Assembly (NCBI RefSeq): GCF_004770995.1
Contig: NZ_RQHW01000033.1
Coordinates: 69,750 to 133,749, forward strand
Length of the DNA: 64,000 nucleotides
Source: Leptospira idonii
Lineage (GTDB): Bacteria; Spirochaetota; Leptospiria; Leptospirales; Leptospiraceae
Reading direction: 5' to 3'
The notes under the pieces were generated by a model. The model was not told where the DNA came from and did not search any database. It saw only the letters and a list, made by a program, of their open reading frames with translations. A program made the translations under genes and the position numbers. Within the stretch, counting starts at the first letter, position 1. Each line of letters starts with the position of its first letter. This document shows, one piece after another, positions 1 to 7,414 of this stretch.

Positions 1-626
1 AACCTATGGACAGTGTGGGGGGAGATTTTTTTGACTTTCACGAGATATCTCCTACGGAGCTGGGAGTGATGATTGCGGACGTTTCCGGTCATGGAATTCC
101 TGCAGCATTGGTTTCCGCCATGCTGAAAATCGCATTTTCCACACAGGTGAGATTGGCGAAAGAACCTGCCGCTTTATTGTCGCAGATCAATACCACCTTA
201 CTTGGGAAAACGAAGGGAGCTTTTCTTACTGCAAGTTACGTATATATCGATTTGGAAAAAAAACAGATGATCCATGCCAGATGCGGTCATTTACCTTTGA
301 TCTTGACCCATAAAAACGATGAGTCTTCTTTTCTCAGTTTGCCTCCGGGCAAATTGATCGGTTGGATTCCTGAATTAGATATCAAGGAAGAGGTTTTAAA
401 GATTCGTTCCGGGGATCGTTTGGTTTTATATACGGATGGAATCACGGAAGCATCGAATTCCACAAAAGAAATGTTAGGTCAGGAAAATTGGCAAAATATC
501 GTCGCACAGACGAGATTCGTTTCTTTGTCGGAAGCTAAGTCCAAACTTTTGAATCATATCAAAACGTTTACGGGAAGAAAGTCTCCCGACGACGATGTGA
601 CTCTTGTCATTGTAGATATTGAATGA
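1..626 (+). CDS. SpoIIE/RsbU-type PP2C serine phosphatase, C-terminal part (5' end outside window)
   Basis: About 208 residues of a PPM/SpoIIE phosphatase domain are visible. The reading frame is open to the left edge, so the true start and any sensor domains lie upstream; the first ATG (6) falls inside the conserved PMDSVGGDFFDF motif. Other family motifs are present: MIADVSGHGIPAALVSAML, YTDGITEA and the closing PDDDVTLVIVDI. The Asp residues that bind the two metal ions are all in place, so it should be an active Mn/Mg-dependent phosphoserine phosphatase. In this family the substrate is usually an anti-sigma-factor antagonist (STAS) protein; a STAS-like gene occurs at 57047 but there is no evidence they are partners. 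It converges on fliI with a single base between stop codons. Confidence 0.85.
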   Translation, partial: PMDSVGGDFFDFHEISPTELGVMIADVSGHGIPAALVSAMLKIAFSTQVRLAKEPAALLSQINTTLLGKTKGAFLTASYVYIDLEKKQMIHARCGHLPLILTHKNDESSFLSLPPGKLIGWIPELDIKEEVLKIRSGDRLVLYTDGITEASNSTKEMLGQENWQNIVAQTRFVSLSEAKSKLLNHIKTFTGRKSPDDDVTLVIVDIE

Positions 627-627
627 T

Positions 628-1992
628 TTAAAAGTCGTCTTCCGATCGGGAAGGTGTGCTGAGGATTTGTGCGAGTTTGTTTACGGACTCGTTATAATTG
701 GACTTCTCTTCGATTCTTTGCACTAGGTAATCATCAATTGCTGATTTTTTATCGATGGCCATATCGATCTTAGGATCGGCTCCTCTCGTATAGGCATTGA
801 GTAAGATGATATCTTCCGAACTTTTGTATTTGGAAATCAATTCGCGAACCAAAGAAGAGTGCATATAATGATCATCACCCACTATCTTTTGCATCAATCT
901 GGATAAGGACGCCGGGACGTCGATCGCAGGATAGTGGCTTCTTTCCGCAAGTTTACGAGTGAGTACGATGTGACCGTCGATGAAACCTCTTACCTTATCG
1001 GCGACGATATCGTCCATATCGTCTTCAGCATCCGTTAGTATGGTATAAAAACCTGTAATAGAACCTCCATTATGTGAAGTTCCCGCTCTTTCCACTAGCT
1101 TCGCCATTTTTGTGAATACGCTCGATGCGTATCCTTTCGAGACGATCGGTTCTCCTATGGAAAGTTCTCTAAGTGCCTCCGCATAACGTGTCAAAGAGTC
1201 CATATAAAGATTCACGGACAAACCTTTGTCTCTAAAGTATTCCGCAGCGGAACAGGCTAAATTGGCACAGCTTACCTGTTCCATTTTCGAGGAATCCGAT
1301 GTGGATACGAAAACCACGGAACGCAAAAGTGCTTCCTTTCCCAATTCCACATTCAGGAATTCGTTTACCTCTCTTCCCCTTTCCCCGATGAGAGCGACAA
1401 CGTTTACATCCGCATTCGTATAACGGGCGATCATTCCTAGGAGACTGGATTTACCGACTCCCGAGCCTGAAAAGATCCCCACTCTTTGGCCTCTTCCTAC
1501 GGTCAACATTCCGTCGATGGCTCTTACTCCAGTTTCTAGAATTTCCGAAATAGGGGGGCGATCGAGAGGATTCAAAAATTTAGGTTCGGAAGCACGTTCT
1601 TCTTTTGTGATCAGCAAACCTTTGTTATCAATCGGTTTTCCCAATCCGTTCAAAACTCTTCCTAAAAGTTCGTCACCGGCATTGAGCATAATCTTTCTGC
1701 CGGAAGAAAAAACAAAAGCATGAGGAAATATTTCTTGTGTGTCACCTAAAGGCATTAAGGTGTAGAGATGGTCTTTGAAGCCGACCAAAACACACGCCAA
1801 ATAACCTTTGTCACTGCCTCTTTCTACTTCTAAGATCTCACCGATTTTGGAATCGGGAGGACCTTGTGAATAAATGACGTTGCCCACGACCGAAACGACG
1901 ACACCGCTCTTGCGAATCGGTTCGATTTTTTCGACGACATTCAAGTATTTCGAAATGGCGTCTATGTGTTCGGTGAACTTTTTTTCGATCAT
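628..1992 (-). CDS. fliI: Flagellum-specific export ATPase FliI
   Basis: 454 aa, the usual FliI length. The Walker A loop reads FSGSGVGKSSLLG and is followed by ALIGERGREVNEFL, LYMDSLTRYAEALRE (Walker B region) and SITGFYTILTDAEDDMDD, the order seen in FliI/YscN and F1-beta-like ATPases. FliI is the hexameric ATPase of the flagellar type III export apparatus and works on the cytoplasmic side with FliH and FliJ. GRVLNGLGKPID at about residue 110 and SIGEPIVSKGYASSVF favour FliI over AtpA or AtpD. No fliH or fliJ is seen beside it; fliH would be expected upstream, but the upstream gene is an unrelated lipoprotein 200 bases away. The ATG at 1992 gives a complete N-terminal domain. Confidence 0.95.
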   Translation of the reverse strand: MIEKKFTEHIDAISKYLNVVEKIEPIRKSGVVVSVVGNVIYSQGPPDSKIGEILEVERGSDKGYLACVLVGFKDHLYTLMPLGDTQEIFPHAFVFSSGRKIMLNAGDELLGRVLNGLGKPIDNKGLLITKEERASEPKFLNPLDRPPISEILETGVRAIDGMLTVGRGQRVGIFSGSGVGKSSLLGMIARYTNADVNVVALIGERGREVNEFLNVELGKEALLRSVVFVSTSDSSKMEQVSCANLACSAAEYFRDKGLSVNLYMDSLTRYAEALRELSIGEPIVSKGYASSVFTKMAKLVERAGTSHNGGSITGFYTILTDAEDDMDDIVADKVRGFIDGHIVLTRKLAERSHYPAIDVPASLSRLMQKIVGDDHYMHSSLVRELISKYKSSEDIILLNAYTRGADPKIDMAIDKKSAIDDYLVQRIEEKSNYNESVNKLAQILSTPSRSEDDF

Positions 1993-2133
1993 GGCCGGAT
2001 AAGTAAATTACAGAATGTGACATAATAAAAGCAAGCGATTTGGTAAATGGCAAAAAAGTGAAAAGAAATGTAAAAAATTTCCTCAAAAAGGAAAAGAACT
2101 CCCCTCCCACGGGAAGATCCTGTAGAAGGGAGC

Positions 2134-2166
2134 CATTGGGTGGCGGGCGGAAAGCCCCACCCAATG
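2134..2166. repeat. GC-rich hairpin in intergenic DNA
   Basis: CATTGGGTGG (2134-2143) pairs exactly with CCACCCAATG (2157-2166) around a GC-rich loop in which GGGC and GCCC can extend the stem. It is followed by another run of G (GGGTGGGG). It lies downstream of the minus-strand lipoprotein gene and upstream of fliI. There is no T tract on either strand, so it is not a typical intrinsic terminator. The base composition differs from the surrounding A+T-rich DNA, as for the elements near 45760 and 60160. Confidence 0.6.
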
Positions 2167-2194
2167 AGGGTGGGGACCTAAAGATTCACACCCC

Positions 2195-3043
2195 CTACCG
2201 GCACACCTCAATTTCGTCCAATTTGCTGATCATTTTAGGCTCAGATAATTTTTTTCCCAACTTGATTTTGTAAGGTTTGTCTCCCTCTACAAAAGATTCC
2301 GCATACGCATTTTTTCCGTAAGTAGTGGATGGAGTGAAACAATTCGGAAATGATTTTGCCTCCGTAAGTTTACCTTTCGCCAAAGCCAAAACTTTGTCAG
2401 GCGTTCTCACATAAAGAGTCTCGCTATCTTTGGCCCATCTCATTCCGTACATCGGCAATGCTGTCCAGAAGCTGAGAGGATAACTTGCCACTAACCCGGA
2501 TTTCGTATTTAAAATACGAAGTTCAAATTCAGAAAATTCCCAATTTGTATTCGTATTGGCAGTGATGAGTGCTACAGATTCTGCGTTAGGCGAAGGAGCG
2601 ATTTGAAATAAAATCAGATTTTCTGGTGCTGCAGGATAAGAATAAGCAGCTTGGGATTTAGGATAGATGGAAAGTCTTTGTTCCAAAGTTCCGTATTGGT
2701 CGTTTTTACCATGAAGCACGAATAGGGTTCCACTTTCGTTATGATAAAATGCAGACTCAGCCAAAGCCCAAGAAGGAATTTCCCAACTTTGAATTTTGTC
2801 GGAAGAAGTTTGTTGGAAACGGACTAGATCGATCTTAGTTCTATAATTTCTTTTATCTGTAGTTCCATTGAGAGGATTCCAAGAAGACTTTTCTTCATAA
2901 AAAACTTCCAAAATCGCAACAGTATTCGGTTGATCGGAGGGAGAGATGTCCGGAGTGAGATTTGTTTCTTTCCAAATCATTTGAGAGCAGTTCCAGAAGG
3001 AAAATAAGGGAAAGGCAAAAAGGCAAAGCAGACTTTTTTTCAT
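2195..3043 (-). CDS. Predicted lipoprotein of unknown function
   Basis: 282 aa from the ATG at 3043. An upstream in-frame start at 3079 exists, but 3043 places MKKSLLCLFAFPLFSFWNC at the N-terminus, a basic n-region, hydrophobic stretch and Cys that form a spirochaete-type lipobox. I do not recognise the family. The mature part contains short repeated patterns such as SWEIPSWALAESAFYHNESGTLFVLHGK and MRWAKDSETLYVRTPDKVLALAKGK that resemble blades of a WD40/TolB-like beta-propeller; this is an inference from pattern only. Product probably membrane-anchored and periplasmic or surface exposed. It could be co-transcribed with fliI, about 200 bases downstream, but the hairpin between them argues against tight coupling. 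Confidence 0.7.
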   Translation of the reverse strand: MKKSLLCLFAFPLFSFWNCSQMIWKETNLTPDISPSDQPNTVAILEVFYEEKSSWNPLNGTTDKRNYRTKIDLVRFQQTSSDKIQSWEIPSWALAESAFYHNESGTLFVLHGKNDQYGTLEQRLSIYPKSQAAYSYPAAPENLILFQIAPSPNAESVALITANTNTNWEFSEFELRILNTKSGLVASYPLSFWTALPMYGMRWAKDSETLYVRTPDKVLALAKGKLTEAKSFPNCFTPSTTYGKNAYAESFVEGDKPYKIKLGKKLSEPKMISKLDEIEVCR

Positions 3044-3104
3044 GCGTATTAGACTAACCCGTTTCAGGTAAGATTGCAAAGAAAAAACTACGTTTATTTC
3101 GGTT

Positions 3105-3133
3105 AAAAAAAAGGGGATTCAAAGAATCCCCTT
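3105..3133 (-). terminator. Intrinsic terminator
   Basis: AAGGGGATTC (3111-3120), loop AAA, GAATCCCCTT (3124-3133) form a perfect 10-bp stem. On the minus strand it is followed by a T run (A run on the plus strand, 3105-3112). It lies 25 bases after the stop of the small gene at 3158 and fits a Rho-independent terminator for it. Confidence 0.85.
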
Positions 3134-3157
3134 CTTAAGCGGAACAAAAAACTAGGC

Positions 3158-3472
3158 TTATTTACCTTTTTTTGCTTTTGCTTTTTCTTTGTTCTTTTGA
3201 TCGATTTGAGCGCGGTGCTCATCACATAATCTGTACAATTTACCTGTAAGCGGGTTCTTGCGAGAAACTTTAGTTCCGCAAACGATACAAAGACCTTGTG
3301 CTCTTCTTCTTTTGTAAAGTTGTTGAACTCTCTCAGCGCCAGAAGCTTTGTATTTGGAAATTTGAATGCGGAAACCTTTAAATAAATAGTTTCCGATTGA
3401 TTTTTCCGGATCTTTTTTTAGATCATCCGCGATTTTGTCGATTTGTCCTGGGCCTACTTTAAGTGGTTCCAT
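3158..3472 (-). CDS. Small conserved protein with a C-x2-C / C-x2-H motif
   Basis: 104 aa. The C-terminal half has CIVCGTKV and then CDEHRAQ, a four-ligand pattern that could hold a zinc ion, followed by a Lys-rich tail (KNKEKAKAKKGK). The middle is rich in Arg and Lys (YKRRRAQ), so nucleic-acid or ribosome binding is possible, but no function is established by the sequence. A good Shine-Dalgarno (AAAAGGAAAAG) precedes the ATG at 3472, and the gene has its own promoter-like element and its own terminator. It is therefore likely a well-expressed single-gene unit. I do not recognise a named family with confidence. Confidence 0.8.
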   Translation of the reverse strand: MEPLKVGPGQIDKIADDLKKDPEKSIGNYLFKGFRIQISKYKASGAERVQQLYKRRRAQGLCIVCGTKVSRKNPLTGKLYRLCDEHRAQIDQKNKEKAKAKKGK

Positions 3473-3501
3473 AGCTTTCTTTTCCTTTTTAAAAAATCTA
3501 G

Positions 3502-3530
3502 ATTTTATTTGTCAGACAAAGCTTTCTCAA
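3502..3530 (-). promoter_or_regulatory. Candidate sigma-70 promoter
   Basis: On the minus strand TTGAGA (3525-3530) and TAAAAT (3502-3507) are separated by 17 bases; each hexamer matches the consensus at five of six positions. It lies about 30 bases upstream of the ATG at 3472. The sequence is otherwise A+T-rich, so a chance match cannot be excluded. Confidence 0.55.
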
Positions 3531-3712
3531 GCTCTAATACAGATTATGTTTGCTTTAGTTAAAATATTTCAACTTTTTTTTTCCTCGAATAACGTTTTTT
3601 TGATGTAATGCGGACATTTCAGTATCTATTGCTTGTTTTACTATGTAGAATTGTCAAAAAATTATGTTTCAGATAGTGCTAGTGAAACAATGAATAGGTG
3701 TGATGATTATCT

Positions 3713-4384
3713 TTAATCAAAGTTATTATGATTTAAAACGTCTATTCTGATTGCTTTTGGGAAGCTGGGGCAAACTTCGACGCAAAGTCCGCATCCTGTG
3801 CAGCTAGAACTTGAAAAAATAGGCAAATTTCCTCTAAAATTTACAGTTTTTTCAACAGGACAGGCCGAAAAGCAGGCTTCACAAGTTTTGTTGCCTGTTT
3901 TCTGATTGATGCAGTGATCATAAATCCCTTTTGCTTTTCCGAATTTAGGTTTTGTTTCGGATACATCATATCCTACTAAAGCATTTTCAGGGCACACTGC
4001 AATGCACGGCCAATCAGAACAAAGATGGCAAGATTTTGCGTTAGGATCAAGGAAAGGAAATGTTTTGTTTTCTTTCTCTGGTGTAACAGGGAATAAGGCG
4101 GTGTAAGGGCAGGCAAAAACACATTCATTGCAACCGGTACATAAATTGAAAAAATCTTTCGTTGCGCCTGGAGGTAGCGAAAGAGTTTTGAACAATCTGG
4201 ATTTTCTTTTTGTGACCGCCTTTCTTTTTTTAGGCGGAAGTTTTTCTTTGTTCTTCTTTTTCTTTTCTTGCTTTTTCTCTTCCGACCATACTTCTCGAAT
4301 CGTTTCCGTCAAATCGTCCGTTTTTTCGAAGGCGAATTGAAAGACGGATTTAAATCCTTCTCGAAATAGGTCTTTTCTTTTCAT
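3713..4384 (-). CDS. Multi-cluster 4Fe-4S ferredoxin-type protein (NapF/MauM-like)
   Basis: 223 aa. Cysteine motifs in order: CTGCNECVFACP (about 82-92), CHLCSDWPCIAVCP (119-131), CEACFSACP (168-175) and CTGCGLCVEVCP (195-205), enough for about four 4Fe-4S clusters. The arrangement resembles NapF/NapG or MauM-type ferredoxins that pass electrons to periplasmic or membrane enzymes. No transmembrane segment or Tat signal is seen. Instead the first 65 residues carry a strongly basic stretch (KKKKNKEKLPPKKRKAVTKRK). The ATG directly follows the murA stop codon with no gap, so the two are translationally coupled. There is no nitrate-reductase or methylamine gene nearby, so the electron partner is unknown. 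Confidence 0.75.
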   Translation of the reverse strand: MKRKDLFREGFKSVFQFAFEKTDDLTETIREVWSEEKKQEKKKKNKEKLPPKKRKAVTKRKSRLFKTLSLPPGATKDFFNLCTGCNECVFACPYTALFPVTPEKENKTFPFLDPNAKSCHLCSDWPCIAVCPENALVGYDVSETKPKFGKAKGIYDHCINQKTGNKTCEACFSACPVEKTVNFRGNLPIFSSSSCTGCGLCVEVCPSFPKAIRIDVLNHNNFD

Positions 4385-5689
4385 TTAATTAGGGACTCTT
4401 TCTATTTGAGCTCCTAAAGATCTGAGTCTTGTGTCTATCGATTCGAATCCTCGATCGATTTGAACTATATTATGAATTTCGCTTGTTCCTTCCGCGCATA
4501 GTGCTGCGATGATCATTGCCATCCCTGCACGAATGTCGGGACTTGCGACTCTTTGTCCGTAGAGGCGGGAAGCCCCGATAACAATTGCTCTATGGGGATC
4601 ACAAAGAATGATTTGAGCTCCCATCGCAATGATGTTGTCCACGAAGAAAAGTCTGGATTCGAACAACTTTTCATGAATGAGCACGGTTCCTTTGCACTGA
4701 GTTGCGGTCACTAAAGCGACAGAAGTCATATCCGCAGGAAATCCAGGCCAAGGCGCATCGTCGATTTTAGGAGTGGCGCCGTGGTAGTCTGGAATGATTT
4801 CCAATTTCTGATCGGAAGGAACCAAAATCCCTCCTTCTACGGGGCGCACTTCAATTCCCAATCTGGAATATACCATTCGAATCATTCGAATGTCTTCCGG
4901 GTTTACATCACGGATCATGATTTCTCCCCCGGTAACAGCTGCTAAGCTGATAAAAGAGCCTATTTCCAAGTAGTCGGAACCGATTCTGTGAGTCAGGCGG
5001 CCGTTCGGAGAAGAGAGTCCGCTGACTCCAATGATTTGAAGGAGGTTCGTTCCGATGCCGGAAATATTGGCTCCCGCTTGATTTAAAAAGCGACAAAGTC
5101 CTTGCACATGCGGTTCGCAGGCCGCATTGCGGATGATAGTTGTTCCTTCCGCAAAAACGGCAGCCATCACCGCATTTTCCGTAGCAGTGACGGAAGCTTC
5201 GTCCAAAAGAATGTCTTTACCGATCAGTCTGTCTGCTGTGATTTCGTATCCGTCGGGAAATACTTCTATTTTTGCGCCTAGCGCTTCCAATGCGAGAAGA
5301 TGAGTGTCCATCCTTCTGCGTCCGATCTTGTCTCCTCCCGGTTTGGGGAGAAAAACTCTACCTGTACGGGCTAAGATGGGCCCTGCGAGAGTGACAGCTC
5401 CCCTCAGCTGGGAACATAGTTCGTAAGGAAGATCTGATTTTACTTTTGTTTTTTTATGGAAAAGGTACGAGCCATGGGTATCTAATGGAGTTATCTCCAC
5501 TCCAATATGTTTTAAAACTTCCATGAGCTTTAAAACGTCGGCTATTTGAGGAAGATTTTCCAAAACGACGTCTTCTTCCCAGAGGAGTAGGGCGCCTAAG
5601 AGGGGAAGGGCTTCATTTTTATTCCCCTGTGGAACGATTGTTCCGTGGAGAGGGTTTTTTCCGATAATTTTGAAATAGGAAGAGCTCAC
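4385..5689 (-). CDS. murA: UDP-N-acetylglucosamine 1-carboxyvinyltransferase MurA
   Basis: 434 aa; transfers enolpyruvate from PEP to UDP-GlcNAc, the first committed step of peptidoglycan synthesis, in the cytoplasm. The substrate-binding Lys is in [11 protein letters not shown] (K24) and the inverted alpha/beta-barrel repeats run to the end. In the active-site loop, where most MurA enzymes have Cys (GGCxIG), this protein reads [15 protein letters not shown], so residue 120 is Asp. Known Asp-type MurA enzymes, for example in Mycobacterium and Chlamydia, are active and insensitive to fosfomycin. The start is GTG at 5689, preceded by a GGAAG Shine-Dalgarno. The gene is followed without a gap by the ferredoxin-like gene. 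Confidence 0.93.
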   Translation of the reverse strand: MSSSYFKIIGKNPLHGTIVPQGNKNEALPLLGALLLWEEDVVLENLPQIADVLKLMEVLKHIGVEITPLDTHGSYLFHKKTKVKSDLPYELCSQLRGAVTLAGPILARTGRVFLPKPGGDKIGRRRMDTHLLALEALGAKIEVFPDGYEITADRLIGKDILLDEASVTATENAVMAAVFAEGTTIIRNAACEPHVQGLCRFLNQAGANISGIGTNLLQIIGVSGLSSPNGRLTHRIGSDYLEIGSFISLAAVTGGEIMIRDVNPEDIRMIRMVYSRLGIEVRPVEGGILVPSDQKLEIIPDYHGATPKIDDAPWPGFPADMTSVALVTATQCKGTVLIHEKLFESRLFFVDNIIAMGAQIILCDPHRAIVIGASRLYGQRVASPDIRAGMAMIIAALCAEGTSEIHNIVQIDRGFESIDTRLRSLGAQIERVPN

Positions 5690-5732
5690 TTACTTCCATG
5701 GAACGTGGGGCAATTGAGAGGAAAAGTAATTT

Positions 5733-6875
5733 ATGGAATTCTTGGCACAAGTTTGGATTTTTCCAAAATTCGACACAATCTATTTTTTTTACCTGTTTTT
5801 ACTGGGTTTGGCGGCTTTTTGCTATGTTCAGTTTATGAATTTTCTGCAAAGGAAACAATCAAATGTCGTCAATTATTGGCATGATTTTCAGAAATTCGCA
5901 CTGGCAAGGAAGTGCAACCAGGTAGAAATGAATATTCTCAAATCTTTCTACGACAGTTTAACTCAGGAAGATGTACAACTATACCTTCATCCTGAAAATC
6001 GACCTAAGCTGAAAAACGCACTTTACCGCTATTTTATGAAATCTACGGGAAATCCTACGGAAAAAGAAGTAAATTTATTCGATAAATTATTTCGTTCCAG
6101 TGCGGATCATAAGAAAGAAATTTCCAGTCTGGACGATATCAGCGTGGGAGAAGTTTCCGCATTGGAAGCCGACGGAAGAGAAGAATTAACCTATGTTATG
6201 CAAAAAACGCAGGAAGATCTGCTCTTATCCTCGAAAGCTCTTTCTAAGGATTTTTTTGTCCCTGGAAAAGTCGCTAATTTATACGTATTTAGACCGAGTA
6301 GCGGCGGTTATTTGATACACGGAACGATCACTCGATTGAACAACAACGGAGTCGTATTTCACTACGACGGTGTGATCGAAAAAAAAGGGGAAGCCCATCT
6401 GATGCTTGTGGCAAAATATTCCCTGACGATTTCCCCTTGGCCTCCCAAAGATCCTGAAAAAGAATCTATCGAGTTGGATCGAAATAAATTGGTTCTATTT
6501 GAAGAGAATGTGGACAAACAATTGGAACTTTTGAAAAAAATTTCCAAAGAACAGTCTGCCCATGATGACGATAAATTTAAGTTCCCTGATGTAGCGAAAA
6601 GTTTTACTGCGCTTTCGGAAAGAATCTCAGATCGTGGGATTACCTTCGAACTTCCGGATCATATCTCTCCTGAGATTTGGAAAGCTCAAGATCTTTGGGA
6701 AGTGCATTTCGGTTTTCCTGGAGGAGCTAATTTCGAATTGAGAGGAAAAATCTTTCCAGTGAAACAAAAAGGGGATTTATTTTTGCTCAGGTTTGTGGAT
6801 GCTGACGAGGCTTCTAGGAAATCCATCTACGAAGAAATTAAAAAACGAGGAGGAACTCGTGAAATTCTTACATAG
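5733..6875 (+). CDS. Membrane-anchored protein, weakly PilZ/YcgR-like
   Basis: 380 aa. One hydrophobic segment near the N-terminus (about residues 16-34) anchors a large cytoplasmic part. The region around 190-245 (VYLF-like start, GYLIHGTITRLNNNGVVFHYDG) and the C-terminus (LWEVHFGFPGG...LLRFVDADEASRKSIYEEI) resemble the beta-barrel folds and trailing helix of PilZ-type proteins. The c-di-GMP signature RxxxR...D/NxSxxG is not visible, so binding of that nucleotide is not supported. It could be a spirochaete motility-associated protein, but this is a guess. The start ATG has a GAGGAAAAG ribosome site. It is divergent from murA (43 bases) and overlaps the next lipoprotein gene by 17 bases. Confidence 0.55.
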   Translation: MEFLAQVWIFPKFDTIYFFYLFLLGLAAFCYVQFMNFLQRKQSNVVNYWHDFQKFALARKCNQVEMNILKSFYDSLTQEDVQLYLHPENRPKLKNALYRYFMKSTGNPTEKEVNLFDKLFRSSADHKKEISSLDDISVGEVSALEADGREELTYVMQKTQEDLLLSSKALSKDFFVPGKVANLYVFRPSSGGYLIHGTITRLNNNGVVFHYDGVIEKKGEAHLMLVAKYSLTISPWPPKDPEKESIELDRNKLVLFEENVDKQLELLKKISKEQSAHDDDKFKFPDVAKSFTALSERISDRGITFELPDHISPEIWKAQDLWEVHFGFPGGANFELRGKIFPVKQKGDLFLLRFVDADEASRKSIYEEIKKRGGTREILT

Positions 6876-7368
6876 TCTTTTTGTTCTTTTTTGTCTGGTT
6901 GTCGCATTTCAATGTACTACCACTGCACCGAAACAACCGGAACCTGCAACGGAAACCCCTGTGGAAGAAAAACCTGCAGCAGTAGTCACTCGCAGTCTTC
7001 TTCCTACATCCGGATGTTGCGAATTGCATCAGGAATTTATGAATGTTGTTGTTTTAGATCAGGTATGCATCACTGAAAAGGACACCAAACTAAGATTATA
7101 TACAAAGGAAAGCAAAAAGGTTTGTGTTCTGAAAGAAGGAATGTTGTTCCAAGACGATTTGGGAACTTCTTTTTCTTTTTTGAAATCGGAAGGAGTGGGC
7201 CTTTGTCCTAAAAGAACCCAAATGAAACAAAAACCGTTTTTTCTTTATTTCGATCGAATTTCGAATGAAGCGACCACTTTCGATTTAGTGGAAGATAAAA
7301 ACGCAAAACACGCACATATTCCTTGGAGTTTCTATAAGGTTGACTTAACTTCCTGCCAATGGAAATAA
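6859..7368 (+). CDS. Predicted small lipoprotein, unknown function
   Basis: 169 aa from a GTG at 6859, chosen because GAGGAGGA lies just upstream and because it yields a clean signal peptide ending in LVVAFQC; an upstream ATG at 6793 would sit deep inside the preceding gene and add a non-signal leader. After the lipidated Cys there is a Thr/Pro-rich linker (KQPEPATETPVEEKPAAV). The mature domain has five further Cys residues, including CCELH, VCITEK, KVCVLKE and GLCPKR, which could form disulfides in the periplasm. No family recognised. Translation is probably coupled to the upstream membrane protein through the 17-base overlap. Confidence 0.7.
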   Translation: MKFLHSLFVLFCLVVAFQCTTTAPKQPEPATETPVEEKPAAVVTRSLLPTSGCCELHQEFMNVVVLDQVCITEKDTKLRLYTKESKKVCVLKEGMLFQDDLGTSFSFLKSEGVGLCPKRTQMKQKPFFLYFDRISNEATTFDLVEDKNAKHAHIPWSFYKVDLTSCQWK

Positions 7369-7381
7369 TGCAATCGCTGAA

Positions 7382-7406
7382 CACCTAACTTAAGACAGGT
7401 TAGGTG
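7382..7406 (+). terminator. Hairpin after the lipoprotein gene
   Basis: CACCTAAC and GTTAGGTG form an 8-bp stem just after the stop codon at 7368. The T tract is poor (TGCTCTATC), so termination may depend more on the second hairpin at 7434. Confidence 0.45.
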
Positions 7407-7414
7407 CTCTATCG

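Noticed and set aside
628..1992. Identification of fliI as an F1 ATP synthase subunit
   Set aside because: The signatures GRVLNGLGKPID, SIGEPIVSKGYASSVF and the lack of neighbouring atp genes favour the flagellar ATPase.
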